From: Planctomycetota bacterium | Lineage (GTDB): Bacteria > Planctomycetota > SZUA-567 | Assembly (NCBI GenBank): GCA_031270145.1 | Contig: JAISYD010000030.1 | Coordinates: 1 to 13,808 of the forward strand | Reading direction: 5' to 3' | Length of the DNA stretch: 13,808 bases | Shown: positions 6,883 through 13,544 of the stretch, piece after piece | Layout of the letters: each line of letters starts with the position of its first letter | Position numbering within the stretch: the stretch's first letter is position 1 | Notes under the pieces: model-generated | What the model was told of the DNA's origin: nothing | What the model saw: only the letters and a program-made list of their open reading frames with translations | Database searches by the model: none | Translations under genes and position numbers: made by a program

Positions 6883-6907
6883 GGCCGGCCGGAGAGGGAA
6901 GCGGCGC

Positions 6908-7927
6908 ATGCCAGACGTATTGTCGCAAAACGAGGTCGACGCCCTGCTGAACTCGCAGGGCTCCGGGCCCGACCCCGCCGCCGAGGCGGCGGCGCAGGCC
7001 AAGCAGGCCGCCGCCAAGGAGGAATTGCCCGAGGACGTCAACTTCTACGATTTCAAGCGTCCCGAGCGCGTCTCCACCGATCAGATGCGCTCCATCGAGA
7101 TGATGCACGACGTCCTGGCGCGCAAACTCGGCGCCAGCCTCTCCGCCTATCTCAGGACCATCGTCGAGGTGAAAATGTCCGCCATAGAGCAATTGACCTA
7201 CCAGGAATTCCTGATGAGCCTCCCGAACCCGACCTGTTTCAACCTCCTGAAGTGCGACCCGCTGGACGGCTCGATGATCCTGGAAATCAACCCCTCAATC
7301 GTTTTCCCCCTGCTGGACAAGGTGCTCGGCGGCGGGTACGGGGAGCCGCTGATCCTCAACCGCGAGCTTTCCGACATCGAGTGGCGGCTGATAAGCCACA
7401 TCACCAACGAGACGCTGGTCTTCCTCCGCGAGTGCTGGAAGCCGATCCTGGATATCGACTTCATGGTTTCCGGCCGCGAGTCGAATCCCATGCTCATGCA
7501 GATCGTGCCGCCGAACGAGGTGGTCATCCTGGTCAGCTTCGAAATCCGGATGGACAAGTCGCGTGGCCTGTTGAACCTTTGCATCCCCTTCCCGGTCATC
7601 GAGTCGAAAATCGGCGACTTCTCCACCATCCAGACCTGGTTCCAGACCAGGCGGACCTCGGACGCGGCCCTGGAAAACGCCAAGCTGAACGAGGGGGTCA
7701 AGTCCGCCCCGCTCGAGGCGGTGGTCTATGTCGGCAAGTCCCACATTACGATGCGGGAACTGCTGCGCCTCCGGCCCGGCGACCTGATCCTGACCAAGAA
7801 CAACGTGACCGACCCGCTGTTGCTGACCATCGGCGGGCGGCCCAAGTTTTGGGTGTATCCCGGCCAGCACCGCCACTACAAGGCGGCTCGGGTGGACCGG
7901 GAGACCGGCGTCGACGACGAACTTTGA
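6908..7927 (+). CDS. fliM: Flagellar motor switch protein FliM
   Basis: At 339 aa it matches the usual FliM length. The N-terminal VLSQNEVDALLNS (4-16) is the CheY-P-binding peptide. The middle domain (about 40-235) starts at FYDFKRPERVSTDQMRSIEM and includes the LGGGYGEP loop (138-145), which in FliM contacts FliG and neighbouring subunits. The C-terminal SpoA (surface presentation of antigens) domain runs from about 255 to 330 (APLEAVVYVGKSHITMRELL, LRPGDLILTKNNV, PKFWVYPGQHRHYKAARV). The protein sits in the cytoplasmic C-ring and helps set the direction of rotation. A GAGAGGGAAG stretch upstream provides the ribosome-binding site. It is followed after 13 nt by a small membrane ORF and then fliY. 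Nothing appears missing or truncated. Confidence 0.97.
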   Translation: MPDVLSQNEVDALLNSQGSGPDPAAEAAAQAKQAAAKEELPEDVNFYDFKRPERVSTDQMRSIEMMHDVLARKLGASLSAYLRTIVEVKMSAIEQLTYQEFLMSLPNPTCFNLLKCDPLDGSMILEINPSIVFPLLDKVLGGGYGEPLILNRELSDIEWRLISHITNETLVFLRECWKPILDIDFMVSGRESNPMLMQIVPPNEVVILVSFEIRMDKSRGLLNLCIPFPVIESKIGDFSTIQTWFQTRRTSDAALENAKLNEGVKSAPLEAVVYVGKSHITMRELLRLRPGDLILTKNNVTDPLLLTIGGRPKFWVYPGQHRHYKAARVDRETGVDDEL

Positions 7928-7940
7928 CAGGAGTCCGCGA

Positions 7941-8243
7941 ATGGCCGACGAAAACCGCGGCAGCCCGGTGCTGAAAACCAATTTCCTGATTTTCTGCCTT
8001 TACCTGATGCTATACATCACCCTCCGCGGCAACGGCGAGATCATCCGCCGGGAGGCGGACGTCCGGGTCGAGGGCGGCGTCCGCCGCGTCCATTTGGTGG
8101 GGGCGGAGCAAGAGATCCCCCGCTGGCGGCGGCAAGCCTACCGGATAGTCTTTTCGCCGCTGATGGTGGCGGAGGAGGAGGGGCGCGCCCTCCTGACGGA
8201 GGGCGGTAACGTGGTCGGACAGCTCGGCGGCGCGGCCCGCTGA
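7941..8243 (+). CDS. Unrecognised small one-helix membrane protein between fliM and fliY
   Basis: A 100-aa product with a short polar N-terminus, a hydrophobic helix at about 13-28 (TNFLIFCLYLMLYITL), and an arginine- and glutamate-rich tail of about 70 residues (GEIIRREADVRVEGGVRRVH onward). The start is well supported: AGGAG lies 8 nt before the ATG, 13 nt after the fliM stop. Its position suggests a flagellar role. FliL and FliO are single-helix proteins found near fliM/fliN in many bacteria, but FliL is larger and I see no FliO or FliL signature, so I do not assign either. Orientation cannot be settled; the post-helix part is basic. The next gene begins 37 nt on, after a GCCCGG/CCGGGC hairpin (8252-8266). 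Confidence 0.75.
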   Translation: MADENRGSPVLKTNFLIFCLYLMLYITLRGNGEIIRREADVRVEGGVRRVHLVGAEQEIPRWRRQAYRIVFSPLMVAEEEGRALLTEGGNVVGQLGGAAR

Positions 8244-8280
8244 CCCATCCCGCCCGGAGTCCGGGCCCCCGGAAACCAAG

Positions 8281-9177
8281 ATGTCGACAGGCATAGTCAA
8301 CCCGGTGGTTCTCGAAAAAGGCGGCGCCCTGGTCAAGGCCCTGATGGAGGGCGGCTCGGCCGGCTGGTCCACGCTTCTCGGCAAAAACATCACCTACGCC
8401 ATCATCGGCAGCGACTACGGCCGCCCCGACGAGGTGGTGAAGCCGGCGGAAATCCCCGAGGCGGTGGTCACCCAGGTCGACTGGTCCGGCGACGCCTCCG
8501 GCAAGGTGCAGTTGCTGACGCCGCCGGCCGGAGCCAGGGAAGTGGTCGCCCACATGATGGCCCTGATGCTCGGCGGCGATCCCAACCCCGACGACACCCG
8601 CCTCGACGCCGAGGGTATGGACGCCTATTCCGAGGCGGTGAACAGCTATTTCGGCCAAGGGGCGCAACAGGCCAGGAGCGAAATCGGCGGCTCCATCAAG
8701 ACGGCGGTGGGCGCCTCGAAACTGGTCGATTTTTCCAAAACGCCCCCCGGGAAGGCGCTGGGCGGGAGCGAATGCTACTGCGCCAAGGTCAAAGTCAACA
8801 TCGAGGGCCGCCCTCCCTTCACGCTGGAAATCCTGGTCGACCGATCCGTAACCGGCACGCCCCCGGCGGAGGAACACGCCGGCGCGCCCGACGAGGCGGC
8901 GGCGGGCAAGCTCGGCGTCGATCCGGCCAACCTCGGCATCGCCATGAAAATCAAGATTCCGCTGATCGTAAACATCGCCGCCAAGATGATGCGCATGGAA
9001 TTGATCCAGAACATGCGCCCCGGCACCATCATAGAATTCAAGAAGATGTCGGGGGAAAACCTGGACGTGCTGGCCGGCAACATCAGGGTGGCCATGGCCG
9101 AGGCGGTCATCATCAACCAGTGCTTCGGCATACAAATCCGCGGAATCGTCGATCCGCGCCAGGCGATCAAGGATTAG
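8281..9177 (+). CDS. fliY: Flagellar motor switch protein FliY/FliN with a CheC-like N-terminal domain
   Basis: A 298-aa protein. The C-terminal 80 residues (about 215-295) form a FliN-type SpoA domain (IAMKIKIPLIVNIAAKMMRM, LIQNMRPGTIIEFKK, LDVLAGNIRVAMAEAVIINQ), placing it in the cytoplasmic C-ring with FliM. The N-terminal ~155 residues look like the CheC/FliY phosphatase fold: GWSTLLGKNITYAI (28-41) resembles the first FliY helix, where the active-site residues are not conserved. The second site is present as D114-A-Y-S-E118-A-V-N121, fitting the [DS]xxxExxN motif; the proline that CheC-type motifs carry 23 residues later is Gly144. Residues 186-215 are a Pro/Ala linker. CheY-P phosphatase activity is therefore possible but unproven. 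Plain FliN is ~100-150 aa, so the FliY name is preferred. The queD gene starts 2 nt after the stop. Confidence 0.88.
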   Translation: MSTGIVNPVVLEKGGALVKALMEGGSAGWSTLLGKNITYAIIGSDYGRPDEVVKPAEIPEAVVTQVDWSGDASGKVQLLTPPAGAREVVAHMMALMLGGDPNPDDTRLDAEGMDAYSEAVNSYFGQGAQQARSEIGGSIKTAVGASKLVDFSKTPPGKALGGSECYCAKVKVNIEGRPPFTLEILVDRSVTGTPPAEEHAGAPDEAAAGKLGVDPANLGIAMKIKIPLIVNIAAKMMRMELIQNMRPGTIIEFKKMSGENLDVLAGNIRVAMAEAVIINQCFGIQIRGIVDPRQAIKD

Positions 9178-9179
9178 CC

Positions 9180-9569
9180 ATGTACCATCTCCAGGTGGAG
9201 GAGTTCTTCGCGGCGGCGCATCAGCTGCGCGGCTACCGTGGGAAGTGCGAAAACCTGCACGGACACAACTGGCGGGTCAAGGCCGAGGTGTACGGCGAGA
9301 AGCTGGACCAATTGGGGATGCTTGCCGATTTCGGCGTCGTCAAGGACATCCTGCGGCAAACCCTGGAACGGCTGGATCACCGCCTCCTCAACGAAACGCC
9401 GCCCTTCGACCAAATCAACCCCACCTCGGAAAACCTGGCCCGTAGCCTTTTCGAGGCCCTGGGGGCCAAGCTGCCGGAAAACGTCGGGATCGCCCGCGTC
9501 ACCGTCTGGGAATCGGACAAATGCGCCGCCTCCTACAGCGCCGGCCGGCCGGGAGGTCCCATTGGCTAA
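9180..9569 (+). CDS. queD: 6-carboxy-5,6,7,8-tetrahydropterin synthase (QueD family)
   Basis: A 129-aa protein of the QueD/PTPS family, which converts 7,8-dihydroneopterin triphosphate to 6-carboxytetrahydropterin, a precursor of preQ0 and queuosine. Zinc ligands are His14 (FFAAAHQL), His27 and His29. The CENLHGHNW segment (23-31) gives the CxxxHGH motif typical of QueD, with catalytic Cys23. LDHRLLNE (65-72) provides the Asp-His pair, and Glu111 in TVWESDKCA is the expected pterin anchor. The length is normal for the family. The ATG has AAGGA inside the end of fliY. The last residues overlap the start of a small TTG-initiated membrane ORF. No other queuosine gene is in view. Confidence 0.93.
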   Translation: MYHLQVEEFFAAAHQLRGYRGKCENLHGHNWRVKAEVYGEKLDQLGMLADFGVVKDILRQTLERLDHRLLNETPPFDQINPTSENLARSLFEALGAKLPENVGIARVTVWESDKCAASYSAGRPGGPIG

Positions 9570-9747
9570 GGGCGGAAAAAAGCGCGGAGCAAAGCGCCGG
9601 TGCCGGCCGGCGCCGGCCGGCGCCGGCCGGGCGCGGCGGCGGGAGTTCAAAGCCGTCCTGGCCTTCGCCGCCCTGACCCTAATCATAGTCCTGATCCTGG
9701 CGCTGCTGGAAAGCGTCAAGGAAGCGTTGGGACGGGGGGGAGCATGA
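9562..9747 (+). CDS. Small basic one-helix membrane protein (TTG start)
   Basis: A 61-aa frame that starts at TTG inside the last codons of queD and ends in TGA overlapping the leuA ATG (ATGA, 9744-9747). GGGAGG (9551-9556) lies 5 nt before the TTG, a good ribosome-binding site that decides the start. The product has a very basic N-terminus (MAKGGKKRGAKRRC), an Ala/Gly/Pro/Arg stretch and one membrane helix at about 31-49 (AVLAFAALTLIIVLILALL), ending ESVKEALGRGGA. The positive charge predicts a cytoplasmic N-terminus. Overlaps on both sides suggest translational coupling from queD to leuA. The Arg-rich part is encoded by a GC-rich tandem repeat. I recognise no family. A longer reading of the same frame from 9238 is out of frame with queD and is not supported. 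Confidence 0.65.
   Translation: MAKGGKKRGAKRRCRPAPAGAGRARRREFKAVLAFAALTLIIVLILALLESVKEALGRGGA
9601..9630 (+). repeat. Three tandem 10-bp GC-rich palindromic units
   Basis: Three decamers, TGCCGGCCGG then two CGCCGGCCGG, lie in the small membrane ORF. Each contains the palindrome CCGGCCGG. They encode its Arg/Pro/Ala/Gly stretch, and copy number could vary by slippage, shifting the frame. Confidence 0.85.
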
Positions 9748-11306
9748 GTACGCGCAGGTTGCGGATCCTCGACACCACGCTCAGGGACGGCGAGCAGGCG
9801 GCCAGCGTCAACCTGAACGCGGGCGAAAAACTCCAAATCGCCAGGCAACTGGCGGCCTTGCGGGTTGACGCCATCGAGGCAGGCTTCCCGGCCGCTTCGC
9901 CCGGCGACTTCGCCTGCGTCAAAAGCATCGCCGGGGAGATGCGCGGCCCGGCCGTGGTCGCCCTGGCCCGGGCGCGGGAGGACGACATCCGGCGGGCGGC
10001 CGAGGCCCTGGCCGGGGCGCGGCGCCCCCGCATCCATGTTTTCATCGCCGCCAGCCCCATCCACCTGCGCCACAAGCTGCGGATGTCGGCCGCCGAAGCG
10101 CTGGCGGCGGCGCAAAGCGCCGTGCGGCTGGCCCGGAGCCTCTGTCCCGAGGTGCAGTTTTCGGCCGAGGACGCCAGCCGCTCGGATCCGGAATTCCTGA
10201 TCGAGCTCTACCGGGCGGCGGCGGCGGCCGGAGCCGCCATCCTGAACCTGACCGACACCGTCGGCTACGCCATGCCGGAGGAGTTCGAAGCGCTGGTCCG
10301 CCGGGTAATCGCCGGCGTCGGAGCCGGGCCGGAAATAACCTTCTCGGCCCATTGCCACAACGATCTTGGGCTGGCGACCGCCAATTCCCTGGCCGCGATT
10401 CGGGCCGGCGCCGGCCAGGTGGAGGCGACCCTGAACGGCCTGGGCGAGCGGGGCGGCAACGCCGCCCTGGAGGAAATCGTCATGGCGCTGCGCACCCGGC
10501 GGGATTTCCACGCCGTCGACACCGGCATCGACGCCACCCGCCTGACGGCGGCGAGCCGCCTGGCCGCCCGCCTCACCGGAGTGGCGGTCCCCCCCAACAA
10601 GCCGGTGGTGGGGGCGAATGCCTTTTCCCACGAATCCGGCATCCATCAGCATGGCGTCCTGGCCGAGCGTTCCACCTATGAAATAATGCGGGCCGAAGAG
10701 GTGGGGGCGGAGGCGGCGGTCATCGTCCTGGGCAAGCATTCGGGCCGCAACGCCTTCGGCGAGCGCCTGGCCAAGCTCGGCTATTCCCTCACCTCCTGGC
10801 AGCTCGACAAGGCCTTCCTCGCCTTCAAGCGGCTCTGCGACGAAAAGCGGGAGGTGCTGGACGGCGACCTGGAGGCCCTGGCGGGCGAAGTGGTGTCGGC
10901 GGCGCCGGAGCGCGTCTACAGCCTAGGCGCGTACGAGATAAACTGCGGCAACCGGGTGCCCGGCGGCCCCACCGCCTGGGTGGCGCTGAAAACCAGCGAC
11001 GGCAAGGAGATTTGCGACGCCGCGGTCGGCAACGGGCCGGTGGACGCGGCCTACATCGCGATGCAGCGCATCATCAAGCTGGATTTGACGCTGGAAAACT
11101 TCGCCATCGCCGCCACCAGCCGCTCCTCCGACGCGGCGGGCGAGGCCCAGGTGACGGTCCGCCACGCCGCCGGGATTTCGGCCTCCGGCCGCGGCATCTC
11201 CACCGACACGGTCAAGGCCTGTATCATCGCCTATCTAAACGCCGTCAACAACCTCTACCTGGCGGCGGCGGCCAAGGACGTCAAACTCGTCCCGGCGCGG
11301 CCCTGA
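9744..11306 (+). CDS. leuA: 2-isopropylmalate synthase
   Basis: A 520-aa enzyme that condenses acetyl-CoA with 2-ketoisovalerate, the first committed step of leucine synthesis. The TIM-barrel signature LDTTLRDGEQAA (9-20) carries catalytic Arg14 and metal-binding Asp15. SAHCHNDLGLATANS (201-215) gives metal ligands His203 and His205. NGLGERGGNA (231-240) gives Asn239. HESGIHQHGVL lies in the linker region. The C-terminal regulatory domain (about 385-520) has the GISTDTVKACIIAYLNAVN stretch typical of leucine-feedback LeuA, which argues against homocitrate or citramalate synthase. Length is standard. The frame opens further upstream, but the ATG at 9744, with a G-rich site before it and overlapping the upstream stop, agrees with family N-termini. 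No other leu gene follows; a CCCGGC/GCCGGG hairpin comes just after. Confidence 0.95.
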   Translation: MSTRRLRILDTTLRDGEQAASVNLNAGEKLQIARQLAALRVDAIEAGFPAASPGDFACVKSIAGEMRGPAVVALARAREDDIRRAAEALAGARRPRIHVFIAASPIHLRHKLRMSAAEALAAAQSAVRLARSLCPEVQFSAEDASRSDPEFLIELYRAAAAAGAAILNLTDTVGYAMPEEFEALVRRVIAGVGAGPEITFSAHCHNDLGLATANSLAAIRAGAGQVEATLNGLGERGGNAALEEIVMALRTRRDFHAVDTGIDATRLTAASRLAARLTGVAVPPNKPVVGANAFSHESGIHQHGVLAERSTYEIMRAEEVGAEAAVIVLGKHSGRNAFGERLAKLGYSLTSWQLDKAFLAFKRLCDEKREVLDGDLEALAGEVVSAAPERVYSLGAYEINCGNRVPGGPTAWVALKTSDGKEICDAAVGNGPVDAAYIAMQRIIKLDLTLENFAIAATSRSSDAAGEAQVTVRHAAGISASGRGISTDTVKACIIAYLNAVNNLYLAAAAKDVKLVPARP

Positions 11307-11311
11307 ACCCG

Positions 11312-11328
11312 CCCGGCTTTTCGCCGGG
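11312..11328 (+). terminator. Possible weak terminator after leuA
   Basis: CCCGGC (11312-11317) and GCCGGG (11323-11328) form a 6-bp stem with loop TTTTC. No T tract follows, so this may only stabilise the 3' end of the mRNA or act with Rho. Confidence 0.3.
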
Positions 11329-11473
11329 GTCATTCGCTTCTCCGTTTGGCGACGGCGTCGCTGGCGCGCTCCGTTCTCCGCGTAGTATTCCAGATCCTTC
11401 CGGGATGCGTTCAAATCCGGCTTGTCGCATAGGCGCGATGGCCAAATTTCGGATGACCCCGGAAAAAATTATC

Positions 11474-11501
11474 TTGACAGGAAAGGAACGTCAGGTATGA
11501 T
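11474..11501 (+). promoter_or_regulatory. Sigma-70-type promoter of the GntR/dehydratase operon
   Basis: A perfect TTGACA (11474-11479), a 16-bp spacer and TATGAT (11496-11501, one mismatch from TATAAT) lie in the 234-bp gap after leuA. The start would be near 11508, about 33 nt before the regulator's TTG. The rest of the gap (11329-11473) shows no gene. Confidence 0.75.
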
Positions 11502-11502
11502 C

Positions 11503-11528
11503 AAACTTATTAGACAAGTTACAAGTTT
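11503..11528 (+). promoter_or_regulatory. Candidate autoregulatory operator
   Basis: Directly downstream of the -10, AAACTT (11503-11508) mirrors AAGTTT (11523-11528), and two heptads ACAAGTT (11514-11520 and 11521-11527) stand in tandem. FCD-type GntR regulators commonly bind short palindromes overlapping their own promoter; that this is the site is inferred from position. Confidence 0.4.
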
Positions 11529-11540
11529 GAAAGGGCGCAT

Positions 11541-12221
11541 TTGTTGCCGTTCCGTCCAAGGATTTCACAACAGGTTGTTGACCGCTTCAAGGAAAACATC
11601 GCCGGCGGCAAATGGCCGGTGGGGGAAAAAATACCCTCGGAAAACGTCCTCGCCGGCGAGCTGGGGGTCAGCCGGGTCAGCATCAGGATGGCGATCCAGC
11701 AATTCCTGGCCCTGAACCTGATGCGCAGCGAGCATGGCAGGGGGACGTTTTTAATCAATGACGATCTGGGCGCGTTTTCCGGCGGCGGCAACCGCGTCAG
11801 CGCCCAGGAATGCTCCGACATCGCCAAAGTACTGGAATTCAGGCTGATCCTGGAGCCGGAAGGCTGTTTCCTGGCGGCGAAGCGAGCGGACGCCGGGGTG
11901 ATCGGGGCGCTGGCGGCGCATTTGCGCCTGCTGGTCGCCAATGTCGGCAAGCCGGAGGAATTTGTCCAGAGCGACATGGCGTTTCACCTGGAAATAAGCC
12001 AGGCGTCCGGAAATCCGTTGCTGCACAAAAGCCTGCTGGACGTCTTCAACCAAACGCGGCGCGATCACGCCCGGATCAACAAGATTTTCGGCTATCAAAA
12101 CGGCGCGCGCTACCATGCCCTCATCCACAGGGCTTTTGAGAAGGACAACCCCAAGCTGGCCCGCCGCCTGATGGCCGAGCATCTCCGCCAGGGGTTGGAA
12201 CAATTGGGAAAATTTCAATGA
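11541..12221 (+). CDS. GntR-family (FadR/FCD subfamily) transcriptional regulator
   Basis: A 226-aa regulator. The winged helix-turn-helix spans about 8-75 (GEKIPSENVLAGELGVSRVS, then IRMAIQQFLALNLMRSEHGR and the wing GRGTFLI). The C-terminal FCD domain (about 90-222) is all-helical and carries the likely metal/ligand residues Asp145 and His149 (FVQSDMAFHLEIS), His196 (YHALIHRAFEKD) and His214 (LMAEHLRQGL). FCD domains bind small carboxylates, so the effector is probably a sugar acid or its keto product. The TTG at 11541 has GAAAGGG 5 nt upstream. A TAG lies in frame at 11511, and no ATG fits. It opens the operon, 12 nt before the enolase-superfamily gene, and is most simply a repressor of it. 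Confidence 0.92.
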   Translation: MLPFRPRISQQVVDRFKENIAGGKWPVGEKIPSENVLAGELGVSRVSIRMAIQQFLALNLMRSEHGRGTFLINDDLGAFSGGGNRVSAQECSDIAKVLEFRLILEPEGCFLAAKRADAGVIGALAAHLRLLVANVGKPEEFVQSDMAFHLEISQASGNPLLHKSLLDVFNQTRRDHARINKIFGYQNGARYHALIHRAFEKDNPKLARRLMAEHLRQGLEQLGKFQ

Positions 12222-12233
12222 GGGGGACGCGGC

Positions 12234-13481
12234 ATGACGGTCGCAATCCGGGACATCAAGGCCATTTGCACCGCGCCGGAGGGGATCAACCTGGTGGCGG
12301 TCAAGGTGGACACCAGCGAACCGGGACTGTACGGTCTAGGCTGCGGCACCTTCGCCTACCGCCACCTGGCGGTGAAGCTGCTGGTGGAGGAATACCTGAG
12401 GCCGCTCCTGCTTGGGCAAAACGTCGAAAACATCGAGCAGCTATGGCATTTGATGCACCATAACGGCTATTGGCGCAACGGCCCCATCGAAAACAACGCC
12501 ATCTCCGGCGTGGACATGGCCCTTTGGGACATCAAGGGAAAAATGGCCAACATGCCGGTATACCAGCTGTTGGGCGGCAAGGTGCGCGAAGGCGTGCCCA
12601 TCTATCGCCACGCGGACGGCCGCGACGCCGCCGAAATCGGCGACAACATCGAAAAATACCTGGCCCGGGGGATCGCCCACATCCGGGTGCAGCGCGGCGG
12701 CTATGGCGGCGGCGCTTTCGCCGCCGCGCCCGCGACCGCCCCCGAAGGGGCGCCGCCCGGGGTCTATCTGGACGGCAAGCGGTACATGCGCGACACCCTC
12801 AAGCTCATGGAGGATCTTCGGGCCAGGTTCGGCTTCGAGGTGGATTTCTGCCATGACGTGCATGAGCGCCTGCATCCGCGCGACAGCATCCATTTCGCGG
12901 AGGAATTGGAAAAATTCGGGCTGTTCTTCATTGAGGACGCCATTCCCCTGGAACGCCACGAGTATCTGCGCGAACTCAGGACCAAGGTGTCCACCCCCAT
13001 CGCCCAGGGCGAACTTTTCAACCACCCCTGCGAATGGCGCCACATCATCGCCGAGGGCCTCATCGACTTCATCCGGGTGCACCAAAGCCAGCTTGGCGGC
13101 ATCACGCCCACCCGCAAACTGCAGCTTTTCGCCGAGCAGTTCGGCGTCCGCACCGCCTGGCACGGACCCGGCGACATGTCGCCCCTGGCCCACGCCGCCA
13201 ATATCCATCTGGACGTCGCGGCCCAGAATTTCGGCCTGCAGGAATGGTCGGGAACCGAGCCTCCGAACTTCGTCATCCAGGAGATCCGGGGATCCGGCGA
13301 AGCCCTGTTGGACGTTTTCCCCGGCTTGCCCGAATTCCGGAACGGCTATGTGTATCCCAACGGCCGGCCGGGGCTGGGCGTCGACCTGGACGAGGGGGAG
13401 GCCGCCAAGTACCCGTGCGAAAACACGGTCGCCCGATGGACGCAGACCCGGCTGCGGGACGGGACGCCGCACACGCCGTGA
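12234..13481 (+). CDS. Mannonate dehydratase / RspA-like enolase-superfamily enzyme
   Basis: A 415-aa member of the D-mannonate dehydratase (ManD/RspA) branch of the enolase superfamily. The capping domain covers about 1-120; the barrel follows. Metal ligands are seen as Asp208 in FCHDVHERLHP (with His210, the DxH arrangement), Glu234 in FFIEDAIPLE and Glu260 in PIAQGELFNHP. HGPGDMSPLAHAANIHLD (310-327) gives the conserved His310, and FGLQEW (333-338) gives Glu337. These match the ManD pattern. Such enzymes abstract a proton and dehydrate a sugar acid to a 2-keto-3-deoxy acid; family members differ greatly in activity, some are very weak, so D-mannonate is only the likeliest substrate. The 20-residue Ala/Pro-rich insert at 160-180 sits in the loop that closes the active site. 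GAGGGGGA precedes the ATG. Confidence 0.9.
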   Translation: MTVAIRDIKAICTAPEGINLVAVKVDTSEPGLYGLGCGTFAYRHLAVKLLVEEYLRPLLLGQNVENIEQLWHLMHHNGYWRNGPIENNAISGVDMALWDIKGKMANMPVYQLLGGKVREGVPIYRHADGRDAAEIGDNIEKYLARGIAHIRVQRGGYGGGAFAAAPATAPEGAPPGVYLDGKRYMRDTLKLMEDLRARFGFEVDFCHDVHERLHPRDSIHFAEELEKFGLFFIEDAIPLERHEYLRELRTKVSTPIAQGELFNHPCEWRHIIAEGLIDFIRVHQSQLGGITPTRKLQLFAEQFGVRTAWHGPGDMSPLAHAANIHLDVAAQNFGLQEWSGTEPPNFVIQEIRGSGEALLDVFPGLPEFRNGYVYPNGRPGLGVDLDEGEAAKYPCENTVARWTQTRLRDGTPHTP

Positions 13482-13503
13482 CGAATGGGGCAACGGAACA
13501 AGG

Positions 13504-13516
13504 ATATTGGCAATAT
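13504..13516 (+). promoter_or_regulatory. 13-bp perfect palindrome in the dehydratase-SDR gap
   Basis: ATATTG-G-CAATAT lies in the 63-nt gap. The one-base centre suits a dimeric DNA-binding protein better than an RNA hairpin. AAACGCTT, like the AANCGNTT core of LacI-family operators, follows at 13522-13529. Function is inferred. Confidence 0.3.
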
Positions 13517-13544
13517 ACGGGAAACGCTTGGTAAGGATGAATCC

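Noticed and set aside
7941..8243. Assignment of the small membrane ORF as FliO or FliL
   Set aside because: Position and one helix are compatible, but length, helix position and sequence give no positive match.
9601..9630. CRISPR-like repeat
   Set aside because: The units are contiguous 10-mers with no spacers, lying within a coding frame.
9174..10739. 521-aa open frame on the minus strand opposite queD/leuA
   Set aside because: It lies antisense to two firmly identified genes, has Arg/Gly/Ala/Pro-heavy composition and no recognisable motif. GC-rich codon usage keeps the antisense frame open.
9744..11306. Homocitrate or citramalate synthase instead of LeuA
   Set aside because: The full ~135-residue regulatory domain with the GISTD motif and the standard length favour leucine-type isopropylmalate synthase.
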